64,000 nucleotides of DNA, from NCBI GenBank assembly GCA_013298945.1, contig JAAFJR010000002.1, forward strand, positions 450,457 to 514,456. Direction: 5' to 3'. The translations under genes and the position numbers were made by a program. The notes under the pieces are model-generated. The model was not told the DNA's origin and made no database searches. It saw nothing but the letters and a program-made list of their open reading frames with translations. Shown here piece by piece: positions 1 to 12,900 of the stretch. The stretch comes from Polaromonas sp. (lineage in GTDB: Bacteria > Pseudomonadota > Gammaproteobacteria > Burkholderiales > Burkholderiaceae_C). Each line of letters starts with the position of its first letter. Position 1 is the first letter of the stretch.

Positions 1-1
1 G

Positions 2-910
2 CCCAATCCGCTGATCGACTTCGCCAGCGGCCGGCTTGCCGTCGTCAACACGGCGCAACCGTGGCACGCCGATGGCGCGCGGCGCATTGCGCTGATCAAC
101 GTGCAGGGCGCGGCCGGTTCGGGCGGGCAACTGGTGCTGGCCGAAGCCGGGGCGCTTGAAGCGCGCTGCAGCGTTGCGGCGCCAGCCCTGGTTCCGCTCA
201 GCGCAGCCAATTCCGAGCGGCTGCGTGAAGTGGCGCAACTCCTGCACGACCGCCTGGCCGAATGCGCCGACACCGATCTGGCCGACTTTGCGTTTACGCT
301 GCAAACAGGGCGCGCCGCGCTGCCCGAGCGGCTGGCCATCGTGGCCGAGTCCACGGCCGGCCTGCAAATCGCTCTGGCGGCCTGGATGCGCGATGGCGAC
401 GTCCGGCAAGGGCCGGGCTTCTCGCTTGAGCGCGCGCGGGCACTTGCGGCAAATCCGGCGCGCTGCGCGGCGCAGGATTTGCCAACGCTGGCCCGTGCCT
501 GGGTGGCCGGCGAGCAGGTCGACTGGCCGGCCGGCGCCAATCCTGCGGACCGCCGCCGCTTGTCGCTGCCGACGTATCCATTTGAACCGGTCCGCCACTG
601 GATCGGCCGCAACCTGGCCGCGCCGGCGGAGCAGGCAAATTCGCGCCTGCAGCAGGAAATCGGCGTCGAACTAATCCAGTTAGTCGCGACCGCGACCGAA
701 ATTCCAGAATCCATCATCGAACTCGGCGCCCCGCTGGAGGCGCTGGGCCTGAACTCGATGATGATCGAGGGCTTGAACGTGCGTCTGGCGCAGCGCTTCG
801 GTGCGGTGCCCAAGACATTGTTCTTCGAATGCCGCAGCCTGGCCGAGGTGGCGGCGCGGCTGGCACGCAGCCAGGGCGTGCGCGCACCCGCCCCTCCGCC
901 GGCGCCGGTT
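2..910 (+). other. PKS partial module: KS C-terminal end, linker, ACP
   Basis: The first about 50 codons match the end of a ketosynthase (NPLIDFASGRLAVVN), but the usual SSFGxGGxNAH ending is replaced by INVQGAAGSGGQLVLAE. This KS is therefore divergent and may be non-elongating; its active site is not in the window. The post-KS linker ends with LPTYPFEPVRHW near 565-600. An ACP follows at about 640-870, with the phosphopantetheine-accepting Ser in GLNSM (Ser codon at 755). A proline/alanine-rich linker leads to the next KS. Confidence 0.8.
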
Positions 911-3900
911 GGCGACAGCCGGGCGCCGATCGCCATTGTCGGCCTGAGCGGGCGCTATCCACAGGCCGAAACGCTGGCCGAGTTCTGGGCCAAGCTGGCC
1001 GGCGGCGTCGATTGCATCGAAGAGATTCCGTCCGGGCGCTGGGACCATGCGCGCTACTTCGATCCGAAGCCGGGCCAGAGCGGTAAAACATACAGCAAGT
1101 GGGGCGGTTTCCTGACCGATGTCGACGCCTTCGACCCGATGTTCTTCAACCTGTCGCCGCGCGAGGCGGAGCTGCTCGATCCGCAGGCCCGGCTGTTCCT
1201 GCAGACGGCATGGCACGCGGTGGAAGACGCCGGCTACAATCGCGCCGCCATCCGCAGCGCCTGCGAGAGCCGGGTCGGTGTGTTCGTCGGCGTCATGTAC
1301 GGCGAATACCAGCTCTATCCAAGCCTAGGCGAAACCGTGTCGTTCAGCGGCTCGTTCTCGGCTATTGCCAACCGCGTTTCGTACGCGCTGGACTTGAAGG
1401 GCCCGAGCCTGGCGGTGGACACCATGTGTTCGTCCTCGCTGACAGCGCTGCACCTGGCGGTGGATGCGATCCGCTCGGGCGACTGCGCCTGGGCCATCGC
1501 GGGCGGAGTGAACCTGTCCCTGCACCCGAGCAAATACATTTCCCAGGCGCTGATGACGATGTCGTCCAGCGACGGGCGCTGCCACAGCTTCGGCGAAGAC
1601 GGCGACGGTTTCGTGCCGTCCGAGGGCGTGGGCGCGGTGCTGCTCAAGCCGCTGGACCAGGCTGTGGCCGACGGCGACCACATTTACGGGCTGATCCGCG
1701 GCAGCGCCATCAACCATGGCGGGCGCACTAATGGCTACACCGTGCCCGATCCGGCGGCGCACGCCGAAGTGATCGGCAGTGCCCTGCGGCGCGCCGGCAT
1801 GACGCCGCACGACATCAGCTACGTCGAGGCGCATGGCACCGGCACCTCGCTCGGCGATCCGATCGAGATCGCAGGCCTCGGCCTGGCCTTCGGCGAAGAC
1901 CACGCCGGCGCCGGTTCATGTGCGATTGGCTCAGTGAAGGCGAATATCGGCCACGCCGAAAGCGCCGCCGGTATTGCCGGTTTGACCAAGGTGCTGCTGC
2001 AGATGCAGGCCGGCCAGCTGGCGCCCAGCCTGCACAGCGCGCGCGTCAACCCGCGCATCGACTTTGCCAACACGCCATTTAAGTTGCAGCAGCAGCTGCA
2101 AGCATGGGAGCGGCCTAAAGTGCTGGTCGCAGGCGCGTACCGCGAGCTGCCGCGCGCTGCCGGCATCTCTTCCTTCGGCGCGGGCGGCTCCAACGCGCAC
2201 TTGATCGTGCAGGAGTATCTGCCTGCGACGCCGCAGGCGCACCAGAGCGGGGCCGCCGGGCCGGTGCTGGTGGTGCTCTCGGCGCGCGACGAAGAACGCT
2301 TGCAGGTGTATGCGGCACAGTTGCGCGACACCTTGCGCGAAGGCGCCGACTTGCCACGCATCGCCTACACGTTGCAAGTGGGGCGCGAACCGATGCGTGC
2401 GCGGCTGGCCCTGCTGGCGTCGACACTGGACGAATTGCGTGAGGGCCTGGCGGCCTTTGCTAACGGCACCGGCTGCGCGCAGTTGTTCGTCGGCCGCAGC
2501 GCTCGCGAGGGCGAAGCGCGCTCGGACGAAGCAAGCGCCATGTTGCAAGCGCTGGATGGCCAACCAACGCAGCAGATGCTCGCCGGCCTCGCCGGCCTGT
2601 GGGTGCAGGGTGGCCGGGTCGACTGGGCGCTGCTGCATCAACAACGAACCCCACCGCTGCAGCGCATCAGCCTGCCGACCTATCCGTTCGCCAAGGTGCG
2701 TTGCTGGGTCCCATCTGGCTTGACCGCCGATTCGTTGCCGATCCCGGCAGCCGATCAGGACCCCGCGCTGGTATTCGAGGAAATCTGGCAAGCGCAGCCA
2801 TTGCCGGCGCTTGCCGACGATGCGCCTGCAACCGTGCTGTGCCTGGTATCGTCGCCGGCCCAACAAGCGTTGTTGCAACGCATCGCCGCCGACCGCTCGC
2901 CGGGCACGGTACTCGTGTTCGCAACCGATCCCGAGATTGCGGCGGGGGCAGCGCCCGATGCCGTGCTGTACCTGATGCCGCTGGACGAGGCGGGGTTCGC
3001 GGGTGACAGCGGGCCGATTTTCCGGCTGCTGCGCCAGCTGCCGGCTTCCTGCAAGACGCTGCTGCTGGCCGGCTGCGCAAGCAACGACCATCAGCAGGCA
3101 CTGCTGGAATCCTGGGGCGGCTATGAACGCACCCTGGGCCGGCAGACCTTGCCGGGCCTGCAGGTACGCTGCGTCACTAGCGTCGGCACGGCCGATCTCG
3201 AACAAATCTGGGCGGAGCTTTGCCACGGCGGTGCGCGCAGCGTGCTCTACAACGGCGGCCAGCGCCACATTGCCGCGGTGCGTCCGGTTGCGCGCCAGGC
3301 CGGGGCAACTGTGCTGCGCCAGGGCGGCGCTTATCTCGTCACGGGTGGCCTGGGCAGCATCGGCCGCCTGATCAGCCGTTACCTCGCATCGGCCTTTGGC
3401 GCACGCTTGATCCTGACCGGAACCGGTGCGCTGGAGCAGGCGCGCCAGGCCGAGCTCGACCAGCTGCATGGTCTGGGCGGCGAGGCGCTGTACTACTCGG
3501 CCGACGTCGCCGACGAGGCGGCGATGCGCAAGGTCGTGGCCGAGGCTAAGGCGCGCTTCGGCGGCCTCAATGGCGTGATCCACGCGGCCGGCAAGATCCA
3601 TCACGGCGCTCTGGCCGAAGCCGACGCCGACCAGCAGGCTAGCGTGCTGGCCGCCAAGGTGGCCGGCGCGGTGGTGCTCGACCGGGTTACCGAAGACCAG
3701 CCGCTTGACTTTTTCTGCCATTTTTCGTCCGTTTCCGCAGTGCTGGGCGATTTCGGCTCCTGCGATTACGCCGTTGCCAACCGTTTCCTGCTGGCGCACG
3801 CGCGCTTGCGGCAAGAACGCGTCGAGCGTGGCGAAGCGCGTGGCCGTTCGCTGGCGATCGCCTGGCCGGTTTGGGCCGAGGGCGGCATGCAGCAATCGGC

Positions 3901-6900
3901 CGCGCACACCGCGCGCTACCTGGAGGCCAGCGGCCTGCGCTCCCTGACGTCGGCCGAAGGCGTCGCCCTGTTCGCCGAGTTGCTCGGCGCCGGCAGCGCG
4001 AATCCGATCGTGATGGCCGGTGCGCACGAGCGCATCGCGCAACGCTTGATGCCGCAAAGCGCCGCCTCGCGCCAGCCTGGCCGGCAGTCGCAGCGCGCCG
4101 AACTCAAAGGCTTGAGCCTTGAAGAATGCATCGTCTGGGACCTGAAGACCAAGGCGGGAGAATTGTTGAAGCTGCAGCGCTCGCATATCGACGCCGACGA
4201 AAACCTCACGGAGTTCGGCTTCGATTCGATCAGCCTGACTCAGCTTGCGGGCGCGGTGAACGATCTGTATGGCACAGCCATCACGCCGGACGTGTTCTAT
4301 TCCCATCAGAGCATGAACCGGGTCGCCGCTCATCTGGCGGCCAGTCACGGCGCTGCCGTGGTGGCCTGCTACCGGGCGGGCGAACCCTCCGCCGCCCAGC
4401 ATTCGGTGAGTGCGCAGTGGGAGCATTTCCTGGCCGGCGCCGTTGCCGCCGGGTCCGCCCATTTGCCGGCGGACGATCTCGAGCCCATCGCCATCATCGG
4501 CATGAGTGGCCGTTTCCCCGGCGCGCGCACGGTCGGCGAGCTGTGGCAAATCCTCAAGGATGGCAGCGACGTGGTGCAGGACATTCCCGCCGGGCGCTTC
4601 GACTGGCGCGAGATCTTCGGCGATCCGGCCAAGGATGCGCGCAAGACCAACGGCAAGTGGCTGGGCGCCTTGCCCGGCGTTGACGAATTCGATCCGCTGT
4701 TCTTCGAAGTGTCGCCGCGCGACGCGCTGGCGATGGACCCGCGCCAGCGCCTGCTGCTGCAGGAAGCCTGGCGCGCGCTGGAAGACGCGGCGCTCGGCGG
4801 CGAGCGGCTGGCCCGCAGCCGCGTCGGCATGTACGTCGGTGTCGAAAAGGGCGACTACCAGGAATTGCTGGCACCCGGTGCCGGCAACGTCACCTCCAAC
4901 CACGATGGCATTTTGGCCGCGCGGCTGGCCTACGCGCTCAACCTGAGCGGGCCGGTGATGGCGATCAATACCGCCTGTTCGTCCGGCCTGGTGGCGCTGC
5001 ACCAGGCTTGCTCCGGCCTGCGCCTTGGCGAGTGCGATACGGCGCTTGCCGCCGCCGCCAATTTGCTGCTGGCGCCAAATGTCTTCATCGGCCTGGGCCA
5101 GGCCGGCATGCTCTCGACCGACGGGCGCAGCTACGCGTTCGACCGCCGCGCCAATGGCCTGGTGCCGGGCGAGGCTGTGGTGGCGGTAGTGCTCAAGCGC
5201 TTGTCGCAGGCACAGGCCGACGGTGATCCGATCCACGCGGTCATTCGCGGCAGCGGCATCAACTACGACGGCAAGACCAACGGCATCATGGCGCCGGGAG
5301 GCGCTGCCCAGACCGATCTGCTACGCGACACCTACGCCAGGTTCGGGGTCGATGCAGGGCAGCTCGATTACGTCATCGCGCACGGCACCGGTACCCGGCT
5401 GGGCGATCCGATCGAGATTAATGCGCTGAACGACGCTTTCCGCCAATCCGGCAGTATGGCCAACGGCCACTGCGCGGTGACGTCCGTCAAGCCCAACCTG
5501 GGCCACACCTTCGCCGCCTCGGGACTGGTGAACCTGGTGGCGCTGGTGCAGGCGCTGCGGCACGAGATGATTCCGCCTAGCCTGCACTGCGAGCAGGAGA
5601 GCGACTACATCGCCTGGGATAGCAGTCCCTTTTACGTGAACAAGAGCGCGCGCGCCTGGCCGGCGCACAACGCGCCGCGCCTCGGTGCGGTAAGCTCGTT
5701 CGGCATGAGCGGCACCAATGCGCACGTGGTGGTGCAAAGCCATCGGCAGGCTGAAGTGCCGGCGACTAAGGCGCCGCCGGTCTTCCTGCTGGCGCTGTCG
5801 GCCCGTACGACGGAGGCGTTGCAGCGCAAGGTGAGCGAGCTTTGCGCCGTGCTGGGCGAGGGCGGCCGGGAAGCGGCGCAACTGTGGCAGATGAGCCGCA
5901 CGCTGCTGTCGGGCAGGCAGCATTTCAGCCATCGCGCCGCGGTGGTGGTGCAGGATGGGGCGCATGCCCTGCACGCCCTGGGGCAACTGGGGTCGCGCGA
6001 CGCCTTGCCGTTCGTGTTCAAGGGCAAGGTAGCCCACGATTTCGCCGAGCAGAAGGCGCTTGGCCGCTACGGCCGGCAAATGCTGGGGCAGTGCGCCGCC
6101 GAGATGGACGACGCCGAGGCATACCAGGAGCAATTGCTGGCGCTGGCCGACCTGTATTGCCAGGGTTACCAGCTCGACTGGGACGTGCTGTTCGGCGCTT
6201 GCCCGCCGCCGATGATCCATTTGCCGGCTTACCCGTTTGCGCGGGAACGCTACTGGATCGAGACCAAGTCGCCTGCCGTGGCGGCGGTGAGCATGCTGCA
6301 CCCGCTGGCGCAGCGCAACACATCGACGCTTGCCGAGCAGCGCTTCAGCGCGCGCCTGGCGGCGGATCATTTCGTGCTCAAGGATCACGTGGTGCGCGGG
6401 CGCGGCGTGTTGCCGGGAGCGGCGCATCTGGAACTGGCTCGGGCGGCGGTGCTGCTGGCGCTGGGCGAAGCGGCGCAGGGGGCCGCCGTGGTGCTGCAAG
6501 GCGTGGTGTTCCTGCGTCCGGCATGTGCCGACGCGTCCGGCCTCGAGCTGCACATCGGTTTGCAGAGCGGCGACGACGGACAACTGGAATACGAGATCTA
6601 CGGTCCGGACGAGAGCGGCGAGGACATGGTGTTCAGCCGCGGCCGGGCCATGGCGGTGGCCGCCGAACCGGCGCCGGTGGTGGCGTTGACGGAGCTGGAA
6701 GCGCAATGCGACCGGGTGCTCGATGCGGGCGAGTGTTATGCCATGTTCGAACGAATGGGCCTCAGTTACGGCCCCGCCTTCCGCGGTTTGCAATCATTGC
6801 GCACCGCGGGGGAACTGTTGGTGGCGCGGCTGGCCTTGCCGCAAGCGGCATTGGCGGGCGCGGATGACTACCTGCTGCACCCGGGCCTGCTGGACGCGGC

Positions 6901-9900
6901 CTTGCAGGCTTGTGTCGGACTGTATGAGCAGTTGGACGGCGGCGCCACGTGGCTGCCGTTTGCGCTGGAGCGGCTGGAGATCTGGTCGGCGCTGCCGGCC
7001 CGGGCCGCCGTGGTGATTCGGCGCGTGCAGGGCCAGGTTGGGCCGGTGCAAAAATTCGACTTGACGCTCACCGACGACACTGGCCGGGTATGCGCGCGCC
7101 TGAGCGGCTTTAGCAGCCGGATGGTGGCCGATGAGGTCGAACCGGCTGCAGCCACCATGCTGGCCGCAGCGCGCTGGGCCGCCGGTGGCACGCCGTGCGA
7201 CGGCAGCCGCTTCGCGCGCCATCACGTCGTGCTGTGCGAAGTCGATGAAGCCGAAGCGCGCTCGCTGGCCGGTTCCGGCTGGGCAGCGGCGCAGGTGACG
7301 GCACTGCAGGCCGACGCGGGCGCCAGCCTGGCCGACCGGTACGGCGACTATGCCGAGCAGTTACTGCAGCAGGTGCAGGAGCTGGTCCGCAATCAGGCAT
7401 CTGGCACGGTGCTGCTGCAACTTGTGGTGGGCACGGACGGCGACGCTGACGTGCTGCGCGGCCTTGGGGCACTGCTGAAATCGGCAAGCCAGGAAAGCAG
7501 CCACCTGCAGGTCGAGATGCTGGTACAGCACGGCGGCCTGCTGGAGCGGCTGGAACTCCGATTCGAGCAGGAACAGGTAACGGCGGCGGCCGGACAGCGT
7601 CTGGCACGCGACGGCGGCGTGTACCTCATCACCGGCGGTCTGGGCGCGCTGGGACTACTGGCCGCGCGGGCGATCGCCGAACAGGCGCAGGACGTGACGC
7701 TGGTCCTGACCGGACGGCGCGCCGTGCCCTCGGACGATCCGCGGCTGCAGTCGCTGCGCGATCTGGGCGCCCGGGTCGATTACCGGGCGGTGGACGTCGG
7801 CGACGCTGCCGCGATGCAGGCGCTGGTGCCGGAATTGGCTGGTCAATACGGCACCTTGGCCGGTGTGATGCACAGCGCCGGCGTGCTGCGCGACAGCTTC
7901 GTGGTGAACAAGACGGCGGAGCAATTGCGCGACGTGCTGGCGCCGAAAGTGCGCGCACTGCAGGTGCTTGACCAGGCGACGCAGTCGCAGCCATTGGATT
8001 ATTTCGTCGTTTTTTCGTCGGTTGCGGGCGTGTTTGGCAATGTCGGACAAGCCGATTATGCCGCCGCCAACGCTTTCATGGACGGGTACGTTCGCCAGCG
8101 CGAGGCTAGGGTCAGGCAAGGTGTAGCGTCTGGCCGCAGCTTGACGGTCAACTGGCCGCTTTGGGCCGACGGCGGCATGCAGATCGACGCCGCCGCGCAG
8201 CAGCGCTTGCAGCGGCTGACCGGGATGGTGCCGCTGCCGGCTGCGGCCGGACTGCGGGTGCTGGAACAACTGCTGGCCGGCGACGGCGCGCAGTGGGTGG
8301 TGCTGCACGGCGCGCTCGGGCAGTTGCGGCAGGTGCTGCGGCAGGGCGATTTTGTGCGCGCACCGCAGCTTGAAGCGGCGCCGGCTACCGATACGGACGA
8401 CGGCCAATTGCGCGACAAGGTGGAAGTGGCCTTGATGCGCGAAGTAAGCCAGTTGCTCAAGGTGCCGGTCGCCGATCTGGAACTTGACGCGGCGCTGCAG
8501 GAATTCGGTTTCGAGTCGATTTCCCTGACCCAGTTCGGCAATGAACTCAACACCAGGTACGGCCTGGAGTTGAGTCCAACCCAGTTCTTCGAGACGCCCA
8601 CGCTGCGTGGCCTGGCGCAATACCTGGTGCAACAATACCGCACGGTACTGCTGCGCAGTTTTCATCTGAATACGGCGCCGGTAGCGGCGCCGCAGCTAGC
8701 GCTCTCCGAAGTAGTCGAGCGGCCAGGCGGCCGGGTGAAACCGGCAATGCGGCGCATGAGCGCCGTGCAGCCCCTGCACACCGCGCAGCCGGCGCTTGAC
8801 CCGGTGGCGATCATTGGCGTCAGCGGGCGCTTTCCGCAGGCGGCCGACATCGATCAGCTGTGGCAGCGCCTGCTGGCCGGGGCTGATTGTATCGGCGAGA
8901 TCCCCGACAGCCGCTGGGACAGCGAGCAGCTCGGCGCCCAACTGGGGCTCAATCTGGTGAAGCGAGCCGGGATGATGGAAGGCATGGATGAATTCGATCC
9001 GTTGTTCTTTAATATTTCGCCGCGCGAAGCCCAGGAAATGGACCCGCAACAGCGGCTCCTGATGACCTATGTGTGGAAAGCACTGGAAGACGCCGGCTAT
9101 TCGGCGCAGAGCATGGCGGGCAGCCGCACCGCGCTGTATGTCGGCACCGGCAGCAGCGGCTACGGCGAACTGCTGACCGACGCCGGTATGGCAGTCGAAG
9201 GTTTCAGTGCGGCGGCCCGGGTGCCGTCGATGGGCCCGAACCGGATGAGCTACTGGATGGACTGGCACGGTCCGAGCGAACCGATCGACACCGCCTGCTC
9301 CAGTTCGCTAGTGGCAATCCACCGGGCGGTGATGGCATTGCAGGCCGGCCTGTGCGAGCAAGCCGTGGTGGGCGGCGTCAATACGCTCGTCGCGCCGCTG
9401 GCGCACATCAGCTTTGCCAAGGCCGGCATGCTGAGCGAAGACGGCCGCTGCAAGACGTTCTCGAAAGACGCCAACGGCTATGTGCGGGGCGAAGGCGTCG
9501 GCATGCTGGTGCTCAAGCGCTTGAGCGCGGCCGAGCGCGATGGCGACCATATCTATGGACTGATCCGCGGCAGCGCGGAGAATCATGGCGGCAAGACCAG
9601 CTCGCTGACCGCACCCAATCCGCGCGCACAGGCTGACTTGATCATGGAAGCACTTGAAAGTGCCGGCGTCGATCCGGCGACCGTCAGCTACATCGAAGCG
9701 CACGGTACCGGTACGCCGCTCGGCGATCCGATCGAAGTGCAGGGCTTGAAGACGGCGTTCACGGAACTTGCGCAGCGCCAGAGACAGGCGCTGCCGGCGG
9801 GCTATTGCGGCCTGGGTTCCATTAAGACCAACATCGGGCACCTGGAACTGGCGGCTGGCGTGGCCGGCGTGATCAAGGTGCTGCTGCAATTGCGGCACAA

Positions 9901-12900
9901 GACGCTGGTCAAGAGCTTGCATAGCGAGCAGATCAATCCCTATATCGCGCTCGAAGGCAGTCCTTTCTACGTGGTGCGGGAGATGCGCGAATGGGACACG
10001 ATGCATGATTCCCAGGGCAGGGCGTTGCCGCGCCGCGGCGGCGTCAGCTCGTTCGGTTTCGGTGGCGTCAATGCGCACGTGGTTCTCGAGGAATACCTGG
10101 CGCCTTCGCGTGCGCCGACACCATTGTCCGGCCCTGCCGTGATCGTCCTGTCGGCCAAGGATGACGAGCGGCTCGGCGAGCAGGTGCAGCAATTGCTGGC
10201 CGCCCTAGAATCGGGGCGCTACGCACAGGAAGACCTGGCCGACATCGCCTACACCTTGCAGGTCGGGCGCGAGCCGCTCGGCGTGCGCCTGGCCTGCAGC
10301 GCCGTCACGCTAGGGGACCTGCAGGACAAGCTGCGGCGCTACGCCGCAGGCGAACGCAGCATCGATGACCTGTACCACGGCGAAGTCAAGCGCAACAAGG
10401 AAGCCCTGGAAACCTTCAGCGCCGACGATGAGTTGCAAGAAGCCATCGCCAAGTGGATCCAGCGCGGCAAGCTGCACAAGCTGCTGGACCTGTGGGTCAA
10501 GGGGCTGGCGCTGGACTGGTCGCTGCTGCACGGTCCGGTGAAGCCGTGCCGGCTCAGCCTGCCGACTTACCCGTTTGCGCGCGAGCGCTATTGGGCCGAA
10601 CCGGTTGCGCTGGGCCGGGCAGGGCGGCTCGGATCACCGCTGGCCGCTACTTCAGCGCCGGCCATGCTGCATCCGCTGGTGCACCGCAACACCTCGACCC
10701 TGGCGCAACAGCGCTATAGTTCGACCTTTAGCGGTGACGAATTCTTCTTTGCCGAGCACGTGGTGCAAGGGCAGCGCATTTTGCCCGGCGTGGCGCACCT
10801 GGAACTGGCGCGCGCCGCGGTTGCGGCCGCGTTCGAGCTCGACGGGACCGGCTGCGGCATCAGCCTGGAAGGCGTGGTATTCCTGCGTCCGATCCTGGCG
10901 CAGGGCGAGCCGGTGCAAGTGCATGCGGCGCTGGCGATCGGCCAGGACGGCGCGATTGACTACCGCATCGAAGGCGAAGGCGGCGCCGATGGCGAGCCGC
11001 TGCTGTACAGCCAGGGCCGGGCTTTGGTGGTGGAGCAGGAAACCATGCCGGCGCTGGATCTGGCCGCTTTGGCGGCCGGTGCAGCGCAGGAAACGTCTGC
11101 CCAGCAGCACCACGCGTTGTACGTCGCCCTCGGTTTCGGCTACGGTCCGCAATTCGAACTGCTCAAACGGGTGCGCGTGGGACGCGACGCTGCCGGCCCA
11201 TGGGCGCTGGGCGAACTGGATCAGTCGCGCGCGGCGCGGCTGGAGGCCGGTTTCGCGCTGCATCCCGGCATGATGGATTGTGCGCTGCAAGTCTCGACCG
11301 AACTGCTGATGAGCCTGCAAGGCGAGCGCGAACAGCGCCTGGCGCTGCCGTTCGCCATGGAACGGGTGGAGATTCTGGCGCCGGTGCCGGCGCGGGCGCG
11401 CGTGGTGGCGCGCCTGAGCCCGGGGAGCGATCCGGACGGCGCAGTGCAAAAGGTCGACCTTCAGATTACCGACGAGGCCGGCGTGGTAAGCGTGCGGCTA
11501 TCGGGTTTTAGCAGCCGGGTTCTGGAAAGCACGGCCGTAACGGCAAGCACGCAATTGCTGCAAGCGGGCTGGCGTGCAGCGGAAGGGCCGCTGCGCGCCG
11601 CCGCCCGCCACCATGTTGTGCTCTGTGACGTTGACGCCGCCGTGCGTCGCCGGGCCGAGCTGCAATGGCCGGGTGCGCACATGCTGGCGCTGAAAACCGG
11701 CGCCAGCGACCCGGCAGAACGCTACGGCGCTTATGCAGAACAACTGCTGGAACTTGTGCAAAGCTTGGCGGGGCTTGAGGACGAAACGCTGTTGGTGAGC
11801 CTGGTGGTCCCTGACGCCGGTACCGGCCGGATCTGGCGCGCCCTGGCCGGCCTGTTGCGCAGCGCGGCGCAGGAAAATGCGCGGCTGGACGTTCAACTGG
11901 TGGCCGGCATGCAGGTGCTGCGGCGCAGCTTCGACCCGGTAAACCCAAGCACCCCGGTACCGCTGAGCAAGCAGGGCGGCGTGTACCTGATCACCGGCGG
12001 CCTGGGCGGTCTGGGGCGCATCGTCGCCCAAGCGATGGCCGAGCAGGCGCAGGGCATCACCCTGGTGCTGACCGGCCGCACGGCCGCGCCGCCAGAGCTG
12101 ATTGCCTTGGGCGAACGCCTGGGCGGGACAGTGCAACTGGCTTACCACGCGCTGGACGTGGCCGACGCGCCGGCAGTGGAGGCACTGGTCGCCGACATTC
12201 GCGCCCGTTACGGACGGCTCGACGGCGTGCTGCACAGCGCCGGCGTGTTGCGCGACGGCCTGGCATTGAACCAGACGGCGCAGCAATTGCAACAAGTGCT
12301 GGCGCCGAAAGTGCGCGGCACGCTTGCATTGGAACGGGCCACACGCGGCGAAGCGCTCGATTATTTCATCGCCTTCTCGTCGAACAGCGGCGTGTTCGGC
12401 AATCTCGGCCAAACCAGCTATAGCGCCGCCAACGCCTTCCTGGACGAGTGCATGGTCCAGCGGCGCGAGCAGGTCGCACAGGGCCAGGCGCACGGGCGCA
12501 GCCTGTCGGTCAGCTGGCCTTTATGGGCCGAAGGCGGCATGCAGGTCGACGCCGTAACCCAGGCGCAGCTGTGGCGCAGCGCCGGGCTGGCGCCGTTGCC
12601 GACGGCGGCCGGGGTGCAGGCGCTGCGCGACGCGTTGGACCAAGATGCAGCACACGTGGTGGTGCTGCACGGCGATGCGGCCCGCTTGCGCCAGCTGCGC
12701 GAGCGGCTCGATGCGCCGGTGCGCGCAGTAGCATCGGCAGCAGCGCAGTCCACCGCCACGGACGACGACAACGCGCTGCTGGCCAAGACCGAGCGGGCGC
12801 TGATCCGGGAAGCCGGCGCGCTGCTGAAACTGCCGGCGCAACGCATTGCGCTGGACACCCAGCTTACCCAGTTTGGCTTCGACTCGATCACGCAAACCAG

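Noticed and set aside
1931..5236. 1,101-codon open frame on the minus strand inside the PKS gene
   Set aside because: It is the mirror of a high-G+C coding strand; the composition is Arg/Gln/His-rich with no motifs. The many long minus-strand frames under 2-28051 (for example 12521-14584, 15260-17446, 20603-22306) are rejected for the same reason.
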